From: Lysobacter capsici
GTDB lineage: Bacteria > Pseudomonadota > Gammaproteobacteria > Xanthomonadales > Xanthomonadaceae
Direction: 5' to 3'
Assembly: GCF_014779555.2 (NCBI RefSeq)
Contig: NZ_CP094357.1
Span: 2,604,001-2,668,000, forward strand
Length of the DNA: 64,000 bases
Each line of letters opens with the position of its first letter. The first letter of the stretch is position 1. The translations under genes and the position numbers were made by a program. This document shows, piece by piece, positions 18,044 through 26,335 of this stretch. The notes beneath the pieces were generated by a model. That model was not told where the DNA came from. It made no database searches and was given only the letters and a program-made list of their open reading frames with translations.

Positions 18044-19408
18044 ATGAAGTCATCGTTCCGTATCGCTTTGCTGTGTGGCGCGGTCGTGTCCGCGCTTGGC
18101 GTTTCGTCCACCGCTTTCGCCGGCGGCCGTCCCGATCTGGTGCTGGCTGGTCTCAAGGCCGGGCGCGCGCATCAGGCCGACGAACTGCTGGTGAAGTACC
18201 GCGACGGCACCAGCGCCGTGCAGCAATCCTCGGCGCGCCAGGCCTTCGGCCTGCAGAAAATCGAAACCCTGCGCGGCGGCAACGGCAAGCGCGGCGAACT
18301 GGCGCTGATGCGGGTGCCGGCCGGTCGCGATCTGGCGGCGACCGTGTACGAACTGAACAAGGATCCCAGCGTCGAATACGCCGAGCCGAACTGGCAGTAC
18401 CAGCATCAGACCGCGTCCAACGACACCTACTACACCAACGGTTCGCTGTGGGGCATGTACGGCTCGGGTTCGAGCCCGGCCAACCCGTACGGCTCGCAGG
18501 CCGCGCTCGCCTGGGCCGGCGGCCACACCGATTGCAGCAACGTCGTGGTCGGCATCATCGACGAAGGCTACATGTACTCGCATCCGGATCTGGCCGCGAA
18601 CGCGTGGACCAATCCCTACGATCCGGTCGACGGCGTCGACAACGACGGCAACGGCTACATCGACGACGTGCACGGCTGGGATTTCGAAGGCAACGACAAT
18701 CAGGTCTTCGACGGCGCCGGCGACGATCACGGCACCCATGTCGCGGGCACCATCGCCGGCGCCGGCGGCAACGGCCAGGGCGTGGCCGGCGTGTGCTGGA
18801 GCGGCGTCAAGCTGATCAGCGGCAAGTTCCTCGGCCGCCGCAGCGGCAGCACCGCCGACGCGATCAAGGCCATCGATTATTTCAACGACCTCAAGTCGCG
18901 CCACGGCCTCAACATCGTCGCCACCAACAACTCCTGGGGCGGCGGCGGTTTTTCGCAGGCGCTGCAGGACGCGATCGGCCGCGCCAACACCGCAGGCATC
19001 CTGTTCGTGGTCGCCGCCGGCAATGCCGGCGTGAACTGCGAGACGTCCGACTGCTATCCGGCCGAGTATCCGAACCCGAACGTGCTTTCGGTCACCGCGC
19101 TGCGCTCGGACGGTTCGCAGATCTACAGCTACGGCTCGACCACCATCGACATCGGCGCGCCGGGCTACGGCATCTGGTCGACGGTGCCGGTGTCTTCGAA
19201 GGGCCAGGTCGTGCCGAGCTACGCCAGCTACAACGGCACCTCGATGGCGACGCCGCACGTCACCGGCGCGGTCGCGTTGTACGCGTCCTCGCATCCGGGC
19301 GCGACCGCGGCCGACATCAAGAGCGCGATCATGAGCTCGGCGATCGCGACCCCCTCGCTGAGCGGCAAGACCGTCAGCGGCGGCCGGCTCAACGCCTCCG
19401 GCTTCTAA
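18044..19408 (+). CDS. Secreted subtilisin-like serine protease (S8)
   Basis: This 454-residue preproenzyme has a signal peptide (about 1-26, ending STAFA), an inhibitor-I9-like propeptide (about 45-115, HQADELLVKYRDGT to VEYAEPNW) and a catalytic domain. The triad is visible: Asp173 (GIIDEGY), His229 (HGTHVAG) and Ser400 (NGTSMATPH), with the oxyanion Asn in VVAAGNAG. Unlike many Lysobacter subtilases it lacks a C-terminal P-proprotein or pre-peptidase domain and ends soon after the catalytic core. It probably acts extracellularly in proteolysis of prey or substrates. A metalloprotease gene follows 41 bp downstream. Confidence 0.93.
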   Translation: MKSSFRIALLCGAVVSALGVSSTAFAGGRPDLVLAGLKAGRAHQADELLVKYRDGTSAVQQSSARQAFGLQKIETLRGGNGKRGELALMRVPAGRDLAATVYELNKDPSVEYAEPNWQYQHQTASNDTYYTNGSLWGMYGSGSSPANPYGSQAALAWAGGHTDCSNVVVGIIDEGYMYSHPDLAANAWTNPYDPVDGVDNDGNGYIDDVHGWDFEGNDNQVFDGAGDDHGTHVAGTIAGAGGNGQGVAGVCWSGVKLISGKFLGRRSGSTADAIKAIDYFNDLKSRHGLNIVATNNSWGGGGFSQALQDAIGRANTAGILFVVAAGNAGVNCETSDCYPAEYPNPNVLSVTALRSDGSQIYSYGSTTIDIGAPGYGIWSTVPVSSKGQVVPSYASYNGTSMATPHVTGAVALYASSHPGATAADIKSAIMSSAIATPSLSGKTVSGGRLNASGF

Positions 19409-19449
19409 GCGCGCGCAACCAACTCTTGTTGAATTTCGAGGGGAACACG

Positions 19450-20550
19450 ATGAAAAAATTCGTTTTGATGCCGACGATCGCGGGCGGCATGGTGCTGGCC
19501 GGCGCGATCGCCTCGGTCACCGCGGCGCCGCCGGCCGATCGCGTCAGCCCGCTGCGCGTGGGCCTGATGGCGGTGGCCGATCCGGCCGGCGGTTTCCAGG
19601 GCCAGGTCGAAGTCACGGTGACCAACACCAGCCGCCACACCGCGCGCGTGCCCAAGTGGCAGCTGCCGTCGAATCTGGTCGAATCCAAGCTGTTCCAGAT
19701 CAGTCGCGACGGCGCGACGGTGGCCTATCAAGGTCCGATGATCAAACGCGGCCTGCCGCAGGCCGAGGACTTCGTGATCCTGCGCGCCGGCGAAACCTTG
19801 CGCAGCGTCGTCGACCTGTCGAAGGCCTACGATTTCAGCCGCGGCGGCCAGTACGTCATCGCACTGGATTCGGCCCTGCAGTTCGCCTCCTTGTCCGACG
19901 GCAGCGCGTTGAAGCAGAGCAACGGCTTGCCGCAGATCGCCAGGAGCGCGCCCTTGAGTCTGTGGGTCGCGGGCAAGGGTGCCAACGTCGGCGTCCAGGG
20001 CAAGCCCAGCGGCGGTGGCGGCAGTTCGGTCGTGGGCGGAGTGTCGTACAAGAGCTGCAGCGCGACCCAGATCGACAGCATCGGCGGCGCGGTCAACGCC
20101 GCGCGCGGCTATGCCGAAAACGCCAAGGGCTATCTCAACGCCGGCACGGTCGGCCCGCGTTACACGACGTGGTTCGGCGGCTACACCTCCTCGCGCTACG
20201 CCACCGCCAGCCAGCACTTCGTCGCCATCGACGCGGCGCTGGACCAGAGCAACGGCGAGATCACGGTCAACTGCGGCTGCAACCAGAAGTATTACGCCTA
20301 CGTCTATCCGAACCAGCCGTACGAGATCTACGTCTGCCGTGCGTTCTGGACCGCGCCGTTGACCGGCACCGACTCCAAGGCCGGCACCTTGATCCACGAG
20401 ACCAGCCACTTCACCGCGGTGGCCGGTACCGACGATCACGTCTACGGCCAGTCCGGCGCCAAGAGCCTGGCCATCAGCGATCCGGCCAGCGCCCTGGACA
20501 ACGCCGACAGTCACGAGTATTTCGCCGAAAACAAGCCTTCGCAGAACTGA
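19450..20550 (+). CDS. Secreted M35 peptidyl-Lys metalloendopeptidase
   Basis: This 366-residue preproenzyme has a signal peptide (ending VTAAP near 26), a long propeptide (about 27-195) and a catalytic domain beginning near SYKSCSATQ. The aspzincin signature is complete: HETSH (His316, Glu317, His320), followed by GTDDHVYG, which supplies the third zinc ligand Asp. Characterised members cut before lysine. The start follows GAGGGGAAC. It shares a transcript direction with the upstream subtilase and ends at a strong terminator, so the two proteases may be co-expressed. Confidence 0.92.
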   Translation: MKKFVLMPTIAGGMVLAGAIASVTAAPPADRVSPLRVGLMAVADPAGGFQGQVEVTVTNTSRHTARVPKWQLPSNLVESKLFQISRDGATVAYQGPMIKRGLPQAEDFVILRAGETLRSVVDLSKAYDFSRGGQYVIALDSALQFASLSDGSALKQSNGLPQIARSAPLSLWVAGKGANVGVQGKPSGGGGSSVVGGVSYKSCSATQIDSIGGAVNAARGYAENAKGYLNAGTVGPRYTTWFGGYTSSRYATASQHFVAIDAALDQSNGEITVNCGCNQKYYAYVYPNQPYEIYVCRAFWTAPLTGTDSKAGTLIHETSHFTAVAGTDDHVYGQSGAKSLAISDPASALDNADSHEYFAENKPSQN

Positions 20551-20563
20551 GCGGGGTGTCGGG

Positions 20564-20591
20564 AAGGCCCCGGGTGACCGGGGCCTTTTTG
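20564..20591 (+). terminator. Rho-independent terminator
   Basis: The stem AAGGCCCCGG/CCGGGGCCTT with a GTGA loop is followed by a T-run. It lies 14 bases after the metalloprotease stop codon and ends the protease unit. Confidence 0.9.
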
Positions 20592-20730
20592 TTTGCGGGC
20601 GGTGGCGATGCGGCGCAGCGCGTTGCGCGGAATTCAAGCGCTCGTGGTTTGTACCGGCGCGGACGCGTGGCCGGCGCCTTGAGGAAGAACCCGCATTGGC
20701 TGGCTCTTCCTGGTGTGCTTCAAGTCCGGC

Positions 20731-20955
20731 TTACGGCGCTTGGCAACCGTTCGCGACCAGGCAGTCGCTCCAATCCTGGAAGCAGTGCTGGTATTCGGCA
20801 TCGGTCATCTCGCCATCGGCACGCGCGTCGGTGATGCAGGCCTTGTAATTGCTGCCGCAGCGCGCGCTCTGGCAGGCAGCGAACACGGTGGCCGAGAAAC
20901 CGAACAGGGCGATGGCTGTGAGCAACACAGTGCGACGGGCGAAGGTGCTTTTCAT
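20731..20955 (-). CDS. Small Cys-rich exported peptide
   Basis: This 74-residue precursor has a clear signal peptide (RRTVLLTAIALFGFSATVFA, cleavage near residue 26). The mature peptide of about 48 residues has six cysteines at spacings consistent with three disulfides (CQSARC, ACITD, HCFQDWSDC, GCQAP). The ATG at 20955 is preceded by AAGGAAAG. No family is recognised. It is transcribed toward the protease terminator, convergent with the metalloprotease gene. It could be a secreted effector, inhibitor or envelope peptide. Confidence 0.65.
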   Translation of the reverse strand: MKSTFARRTVLLTAIALFGFSATVFAACQSARCGSNYKACITDARADGEMTDAEYQHCFQDWSDCLVANGCQAP

Positions 20956-21495
20956 AAGTGCTTTCCTTGTCGATGAGTGGGAACTGCCGCGGAACAACGC
21001 CAGCGCGATGGCGCAGGCTTGACCGCGTTGGCGCAGGATCGGTTCGAGCCTTCGATCCTGATCGCCGCATGCATTCTGGCCGCATGAGCGTCGCACGTCG
21101 TGCGCGTGAGGCACTGCCGACCAGTCTTGCCAGGTCCAAAGCGTGATCGCGATTGCAAGCCGGGCAAAACCTCTGCTCCGGTGGGGCTGACAGTGCTCCA
21201 AAGGCATTGGATAGCAAGTCAGACCCCATCGAAAATGATGAAGTTGTCGCCATCGAACACCTTCACTTTTCCCGGCCACTCAGGCCGCGCCTTGAAGGTG
21301 GTGTTGGCTTTTGATGCGGCCCATCTAGGCTGGCGACAGGGCCTGTAAAAAGCCATGTTCGGTGGCGTTCGGAAGATGGACGAGTTCTTCGGCGCCGCGA
21401 ACCGCTGCAGCGAGGGCGCAACATCGGCTGGCATCGAGCAACGCATGCACGGCGCTCGATCAGAACCTCACCAGCGCAGACAGTTCGAACAGGCA
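20956..21495. other. Intergenic region with a possible gene remnant
   Basis: No intact gene is seen. On the minus strand, codons from about 21300 to 21219 read as a plausible protein C-terminus (RPEWPGKVKVFDGDNF, then a hydrophobic end) without a convincing N-terminal part. The base composition is lower in GC than in neighbours. It may be the tail of a gene lost next to ssrA. Confidence 0.35.
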
Positions 21496-21532
21496 CAAAA
21501 AAGGCCGAAGTCCTGATTGGGAACTTCGGCCT
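21496..21532 (-). terminator. Terminator of ssrA
   Basis: AGGCCGAAG (21502-21510) pairs with CTTCGGCCT (21524-21532). On the minus strand the stem is followed by a run of six T. It lies 13 bases beyond the CCA end of tmRNA. Confidence 0.88.
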
Positions 21533-21544
21533 GATCTGTTGAGA

Positions 21545-21898
21545 TGGTGGAGGTGGGGGGAATCGAACCCCCGTCCGAAGGCACTCCATCCCCGGTACTA
21601 CATGCTTAGCGCTCCGTTAGATCTCGTTCCCGAACAGCACGGTGCGCGAAGCGCATCCAGGAACCAGCCTGTTAGAGGTTAACCGGGCGCTGACAGGCAG
21701 CCGCTCCCGACGATTCCGTGATAATGACTCTACGCTGCGAGCACGGACACAAGCAGTTTCGAGGCTTACGCCTTAAGCGGCGAGAGCGTAGTTGTCGTCG
21801 TTGGCAACTAGAGTTTTGCAGCTGGATTAACGAGGAAAGCTACCCCCTCGGCATGCACCAGGCGATTTCGCGACCCCCGTCGAAGCCAGTGCACCCCC
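21545..21898 (-). ncRNA. ssrA: tmRNA (ssrA)
   Basis: The 354-nt RNA carries a tRNA-like end: 5' GGGGGTG pairs with 3' CACCTCC-ACCA, and GGTTCGATTCC forms the T arm. The 5' part contains the conserved CTGGCTTCGACGGGGGT. The tag reading frame at 21805-21773 starts at the resume codon GCC and encodes ANDDNYALAA followed by TAA. It rescues stalled ribosomes together with SmpB, whose gene lies about 5 kb away. A sigma-70-like promoter and a terminator flank it. Confidence 0.97.
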
Positions 21899-21925
21899 GG
21901 GGACAGCTGTTTCGCTGACAGGTTC

Positions 21926-21953
21926 AGTATAGGGCCTGACGCCGCGTTCTCAA
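21926..21953 (-). promoter_or_regulatory. Promoter of ssrA
   Basis: On the minus strand a -35 TTGAGA and a -10 TATACT are separated by 16 bases. The -10 box is about 27 bases upstream of the mature tmRNA 5' end, which leaves a short leader for 5' processing. Confidence 0.75.
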
Positions 21954-21990
21954 GCCTTGCGTGTGTTCGACGCGGCGACCGATTCAGTTG

Positions 21991-22076
21991 GCGCGCGTGG
22001 CGCGCGGGCGTTCGCCGCGCGCGTGGCGCGCGGGCGTTCGCCGCGCGCGTGGCGCGCGGGCGTTCGCCGCGCGCGG
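21991..22076. repeat. Perfect 26-bp tandem repeat
   Basis: Three identical 26-bp copies (21991, 22017, 22043), each containing GCGTGGCGCGCGGGCGTTCG, are followed by a partial fourth. The unit is very GC-rich and partly self-complementary. It lies between the ssrA promoter and a phage-type repressor gene. Confidence 0.9.
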
Positions 22077-22180
22077 TTGGCCGCGTGTCGCGCTTGCGTC
22101 CGAGCGCATGAGCGCGCGCGGCGCGCGCTCGCCCGAGGCGTCGCCGGTTCCGGCACGACGCGCATGAAAACCCGAAAACC

Positions 22181-22552
22181 TCAGTTGCCGTCGAGCAGTT
22201 CGATCAGCGCGCGACGCTTCTTGCGCGACAGCTTGCGCATCAGGCCCATCAGCCGCAGCTCGTCGGGATCGCTGTATTTGGCCGCGTTTTCGCGCACCGA
22301 CAGCGATTTGCCTTCGATCGTGCCGCGGCCGGTGGCGAGCCATTCGAAGCTCACGTGCTGCTGCACCGCGATCTGCAGCATGCGTTCGAGCTCCGGCAGC
22401 GCCAGGCCGACCAGCCATTTGCGAGCGGTCTCGCGGCTGACGTCGTAGTAGGCGGAGAGGGCACCGGTGCGGGCTCGGCCTTTGGCGAATCCGGAGAAGT
22501 CGAGCGCCTGGTGCAGCCGATTGGCGAATTCTTGATGGGGAGCGTTGGTCAT
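22181..22552 (-). CDS. Phage-type repressor-like HTH regulator
   Basis: The protein has 123 residues with an N-terminal lambda-repressor-like helix-turn-helix (about 8-60: ANRLHQALDFSGF, ALSAYYDVSRETARKWLVG, LPELERMLQIA). EWLATGRG is typical of the C-terminal edge of this domain in prophage repressors. No peptidase S24 domain is present, so it is not a LexA-type self-cleaving repressor. It is divergent from a Cro-like gene, with palindromes between them. It may control a mobile element or be its domesticated remnant. Confidence 0.8.
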   Translation of the reverse strand: MTNAPHQEFANRLHQALDFSGFAKGRARTGALSAYYDVSRETARKWLVGLALPELERMLQIAVQQHVSFEWLATGRGTIEGKSLSVRENAAKYSDPDELRLMGLMRKLSRKKRRALIELLDGN

Positions 22553-22629
22553 AGGTCTCGCCGGAGCATCCTGCAGGGCTGAAACGTGGGCGGCCGCTCG
22601 TCCCCGACCGTCTGCCGGGGCGAGGATAG

Positions 22630-22646
22630 CGCAACTCATTGTTGCG
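22630..22646. promoter_or_regulatory. Operator-like palindrome 1
   Basis: CGCAAC-TCATT-GTTGCG is a 17-bp inverted repeat with perfect 6-bp arms, between the divergent repressor and Cro-like genes. It is a candidate regulator-binding site. Confidence 0.6.
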
Positions 22647-22655
22647 TACCCCCTT

Positions 22656-22677
22656 GCAAAAAGATCACTCTTTTTGC
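22656..22677. promoter_or_regulatory. Operator-like palindrome 2
   Basis: GCAAAAAG-ATCACT-CTTTTTGC is a 22-bp inverted repeat with perfect 8-bp arms just upstream of the -35 box of the Cro-like gene. It is a candidate operator for one of the two flanking regulators. Confidence 0.65.
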
Positions 22678-22680
22678 TGG

Positions 22681-22709
22681 TTGAAAAGAGCAATTTCGAA
22701 TGGTATTTT
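22681..22709 (+). promoter_or_regulatory. Predicted promoter of the Cro-like gene
   Basis: TTGAAA (22681-22686) and TATTTT (22704-22709) are separated by 17 bases. The start codon is 30 bases further on. The low GC content here contrasts with the flanks. Confidence 0.6.
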
Positions 22710-22739
22710 TTTCTGGCATGGATGCCCGATGGAGAGGTT

Positions 22740-23153
22740 ATGGATCGACCGAATCGATTGATAGGCAATACCCGGCCGGATGGTCGGGCGAATGTGGGAC
22801 CGGGTTCGCGTCCTGCAACATCGGCCGCAATCCGCGCCGCCGCCGAGACGGATTCGCCGAATGGCGGTGGTGGATCGGATCGCTCCGGCCGCTCGGGGAC
22901 CTCGCCGCCGGGCGCCGCGCCGCACCCCGATCCGCTGCCGCCGCGCCGGCCCAATCCGGTCGAACGCTATATCGCCTGTTTCCCGACCGCGCGCGCGGCG
23001 GCCGAGGCGGCCGGCATCTCGACCGCGATGCTGCGGCGCATGCGCAGCCGCGGTTATGTGTCTACGCGCCAGCGCGCCTTGCTGATGGCCCAGGCCTGCC
23101 GCTTCAAGGTCAAGGCGGCCGAGTTGCTGGCATTGACCCGCGGAGGCTGGTGA
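22740..23153 (+). CDS. Cro/YdaS-like DNA-binding protein
   Basis: The protein has 137 residues: a disordered Gly/Ser/Pro/Arg-rich N-terminal half (about 1-75) followed by a helix-turn-helix resembling YdaS/Cro proteins (NPVERYIACFPTARAAAEAA, GISTAMLRRMRSRGYVST, then QRALLMAQACRFKV). The ATG follows GGAGAGG. It lies opposite the repressor-like gene and overlaps the next gene by one base. The role as an antagonist of the repressor is inferred from layout. Confidence 0.72.
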   Translation: MDRPNRLIGNTRPDGRANVGPGSRPATSAAIRAAAETDSPNGGGGSDRSGRSGTSPPGAAPHPDPLPPRRPNPVERYIACFPTARAAAEAAGISTAMLRRMRSRGYVSTRQRALLMAQACRFKVKAAELLALTRGGW

Positions 23154-23524
23154 TGGTCGGGCTGATCGCGGCGCTGGCGAATCTGTGGCCGGATGCCGGC
23201 TCGCCGTGGCCGTACCTGCTGCTGGCCGGCCTGGTGCTGGCGCTGGCGGTGCTGCTGGCATGGCTGTTGCACTGGCTGCGGTCGCGCTCGAGCCGCGAAG
23301 CGATGGCGCGGCGCGCCGATCGCAACGGCATGGCATTGCTGGCGCTGGCCGACGAGATGGAGTGCTATCTGTACGAGCTGGCCCTGCGCGGCTATCCGGT
23401 CCGGCAGCAACGGCATTGGCCGCGTCTGTGCCGGCGTCTGGCGATGGACCATCTGGAGTGCATCAACTGGCTGATGCTGGACGAGCGCGTGCGCGAGCCC
23501 GCGCCGCGCGATCCACCCGCGTAG
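23153..23524 (+). CDS. Small membrane protein, unknown function
   Basis: This 123-residue protein has one transmembrane helix (about 20-42, YLLLAGLVLALAVLLAWLL) and a charged cytoplasmic tail rich in Arg, with paired cysteines in the C-terminal third (MECYL, RLCRR, LECIN). Its ATG overlaps the stop of the Cro-like gene (TGATG) and GGAGG lies upstream, so translation is coupled. No family is recognised. It may be an accessory gene of the same small module. Confidence 0.6.
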   Translation: MVGLIAALANLWPDAGSPWPYLLLAGLVLALAVLLAWLLHWLRSRSSREAMARRADRNGMALLALADEMECYLYELALRGYPVRQQRHWPRLCRRLAMDHLECINWLMLDERVREPAPRDPPA

Positions 23525-23591
23525 CCGCCTCCGCGGCAGCGGGGCGGCATTGTCGACGTGCCCCGCACGACGCGCCTTGTATGCTGCGCCC

Positions 23592-25823
23592 ATGACGACG
23601 AACGATCCGGCCGCACGCGCCGCGCCGCCGCACGACCCGGCCGCCTATTCCGACTTATCGGGCCTGACCCCGCGACGCGGCTATCTGCTCGCCTTCATCG
23701 TATTCATCGTCGCCCTGGTGCTGGTGCTGACCGCGTGGCGGATCGCGCGCGATCGCGAGCAGCGTTCGGCCCAGGCCGAATTCGTCGCCCAGACCGTGCA
23801 GGTCACCGAGTTGATCCAGCAGCGTCTGGTCAACTACGAACTGGTCGCGCGCGGCGGCGTGTCGTTGTTCGCCTCGGTGCAGCGGCCGACCGCGGCGCAG
23901 TGGAAGGCCTATGTCGAGGGCATGAACCTGCAGCGCCGGTTTCCGGCGACGCTCGGGCTGGGATTCACCGGCTACGTGCCGCAGCGCCTGCTGGTGCAGT
24001 TGCAGAACGAATGGCGCGACGCCGGGTACGGCCTGCTGACGGTGCGGCCGTTCGGCCAGCGCGAGATCTACGGGCCGGTCCTGTACCTGGAGCCCAAGAC
24101 GCCGGCCAATGTCGAAACGATCGGTTACGACATGTTCTCCGAGGCCACCCGGCACGCGGCGATGGAGGCGGCGCTGGAATCGGGCCAGGCGCGGCTGTCG
24201 GGCAAGATCCAGTTGCTGCAGGACAAGCGCGAGGGCGTGACCAGCACCGGCATGATCCTGGTGCTGCCGGTCTACCTCGGCGGCGGCCGGCCGCTCAATC
24301 CGAGCCTGCGCCGCGCCGAGATGCAAGGCTGGGTGTACGTGCCGTTCCGGATGGAGAAATTCGTCGAGATGTCGCTCGGCAAGAGCCATCGCGAGATGCG
24401 CTTTCGCATCTACGACGACAGCGCCGGCGGCGACACCTTGCTGTTCCGCACCGCGGGGCCGGCGCCGACCCAGCCGGCGGCGTTCGTGCACAAGGCGACG
24501 TTCGACGTGTACGGGCGCACCTGGCGCATCGAATACGAATCGCCGCCGATCGAGGAAGCCGCGCCGCGCATGCAGGGCCTGCGCAATCTGTTCGCGCTGG
24601 GCATTTTCACGTCCTTGCTGTTGTACGGCATCGCCCTGGTGCTGGCGCATACCGAATCGCGCGCGCGCCAGATCGCCTCGCGCATGACCGAGGATTTCCG
24701 CCGCAGCGAAACCCGCTTCCGCAGCGCCATGCAGTATTCGGCGATCGGCAAGGCGCTGCTCGACAGCGAGGGCCGCATCGTCGACGCCAATCCGGCGTTG
24801 GCGGCGATCGTCGGCATGGAGTTGCCGCGCCTGCTCGACCAGCGTTTCGACACCTTGCTGGAGGACGAGGACGGCGAGTCGCCGGCGCATGGCCGCGGCA
24901 GCAGCGACGAGGACGGGGTGCTGCGCGCGACCCGCCGCCTGCGTCGCCAGCACGGCGTCGCGCGACAGGTCCAGCTGACTTATTCGCCGGTGCCGGGCAA
25001 GGTCGGGCAGGACATCACCGGCCTGGTCCAGGTCGAGGACGTGACCGAGCGGCTGCGCGCGGAAGCGCGCGTGCACGCGCTCAACCGCACCCTGGAGGCG
25101 CGCGTCGCGCTGCGCACGCGCGAGCTCAGTCAGGCCAATCAGGAGCTGGAGGCGTTCGCCTACAGCGTCTCGCACGACCTGCGCGCGCCGCTGCGCGCGA
25201 TCGACGGCTTCAGCCGCATCCTCGGCGAGAAGTACGCCGACCGTCTCGACGAATCCGGCAGCGGCTATCTGGCGCGGGTGCGCAAGGCCGCCGCGCGCAT
25301 GGGCGACTTGATCGACGCGTTGCTGAAGATGTCGCGGGTGACCCGCAGCGAACTCAAGCACGAGAGCGTCGACCTGAGCCGCGTCGCCAACGAATTGATC
25401 GAGGAGTTGCGCATGGGCGATGCGCAGCGCGAGGTCGAGGCGCGGATCGAACCGGGCCTGGAGGTGGTCGGCGATGCGTCGTTGCTGCGCAACCTATTGG
25501 GCAATCTGCTCGGCAACGCGTGGAAGTTCACCCGCGATCGCACCCCGGGGCTGATCGAATTCGGCACGGCCGACGCGCCCGGCGGCGGCCGCGAATTCTT
25601 CGTGCGCGACAACGGCACGGGGTTTCCGCAGGCCTATGTCGACAAACTGTTCCGGCCGTTCCAGCGCCTGCACAGCGTCGAGGATTACGCCGGCCACGGC
25701 ATCGGCCTGGCCTCGGTCAAGCGCATCGTCGAACGTCATGGCGGGACGATCCGCGCCGAGGGGCGCGAAGGCGAGGGCGCTACGTTCTATTTCACGCTGC
25801 CGCGTGAAGGTGGGCATGCTTGA
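23592..25823 (+). CDS. CHASE-PAS sensor histidine kinase
   Basis: This 743-residue membrane kinase has TM1 at about 31-48, a periplasmic CHASE domain (about 80-300, with GLGFTGYVP and IYGPVLYLEP), TM2 at about 333-353, a PAS domain (about 375-490), a HisKA domain with the phospho-acceptor His528 in SVSHDLRAPLRA, and a HATPase domain (N box NLLGNAWKFTRD, DNGTGF, GHGIGLASVKRIV). CHASE domains bind small extracellular ligands. No response regulator gene is adjacent, so the partner is elsewhere. The ribosome-binding site is weak. Confidence 0.92.
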   Translation: MTTNDPAARAAPPHDPAAYSDLSGLTPRRGYLLAFIVFIVALVLVLTAWRIARDREQRSAQAEFVAQTVQVTELIQQRLVNYELVARGGVSLFASVQRPTAAQWKAYVEGMNLQRRFPATLGLGFTGYVPQRLLVQLQNEWRDAGYGLLTVRPFGQREIYGPVLYLEPKTPANVETIGYDMFSEATRHAAMEAALESGQARLSGKIQLLQDKREGVTSTGMILVLPVYLGGGRPLNPSLRRAEMQGWVYVPFRMEKFVEMSLGKSHREMRFRIYDDSAGGDTLLFRTAGPAPTQPAAFVHKATFDVYGRTWRIEYESPPIEEAAPRMQGLRNLFALGIFTSLLLYGIALVLAHTESRARQIASRMTEDFRRSETRFRSAMQYSAIGKALLDSEGRIVDANPALAAIVGMELPRLLDQRFDTLLEDEDGESPAHGRGSSDEDGVLRATRRLRRQHGVARQVQLTYSPVPGKVGQDITGLVQVEDVTERLRAEARVHALNRTLEARVALRTRELSQANQELEAFAYSVSHDLRAPLRAIDGFSRILGEKYADRLDESGSGYLARVRKAAARMGDLIDALLKMSRVTRSELKHESVDLSRVANELIEELRMGDAQREVEARIEPGLEVVGDASLLRNLLGNLLGNAWKFTRDRTPGLIEFGTADAPGGGREFFVRDNGTGFPQAYVDKLFRPFQRLHSVEDYAGHGIGLASVKRIVERHGGTIRAEGREGEGATFYFTLPREGGHA

Positions 25824-26335
25824 GTAAGCTGAGGGGGCGTGCTCGAGGGCGCGCGCTTGAGGGGGCGTGCTTGTGACGGGGCATGCGCGAGTGGAGCGGC
25901 GTGAGGCTCGTCGATGAGGCGAGCTGAGGTGAGGCCACCTTGCTCGTCATCCCCGCGAAGGCGGGGATCCAGAGACTTCAGCGCGATCCATCAAGGTCGT
26001 CATTCCCGCGAAGGCGGCAATTCAGAGACTTCAGCGTCATCCTTCCAGATCGTCATTCCCGCGAATGCGGGAATCCATAGACTTCAGCGCCATTCTTCCA
26101 GATCGTCATTCCCGCGAAGGCGGGAATCCAGTGCCTTTCGTGCGAGAACGCCTGAAGTCACTGGATTCCCGCCTTCGCGGGAATGACGGTAGGAGGTGGC
26201 CAGGCGGCTCGAGCGTGGCGTTGCTTCGAGTGCCTTGCAAATAGGCATCCGTGAAAGTGGATGGCTTGAGCGTTAGCAGAGCTGGAGCAGTAGCCAGGCT
26301 TGCGCTGTGGCACAGCCAGATCACTACGCTCTGAT
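25824..26335. repeat. REP-like palindrome cluster
   Basis: At least five copies or half-copies of the GTCATTCCCGCGAAGGCGGGAA family lie between about 25946 and 26188. They are linked by the phrase CCAGAGACTTCAGCG and end in an inverted copy (GCGGGAATGACGG). A degenerate GGGGCGTGCTTGAG repeat (25830-25880) precedes the cluster. No gene is seen in this gap. Confidence 0.8.

Noticed and set aside
22181-22552. LexA-like self-cleaving repressor
   Set aside because: The protein ends at 123 residues and lacks the Ser-Lys peptidase S24 domain.
20956-23600. Complete prophage or integrative element next to ssrA
   Set aside because: Only a repressor/Cro-like pair and a small membrane protein are present. 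No integrase, excisionase, replication or structural genes and no duplicated ssrA end were seen.
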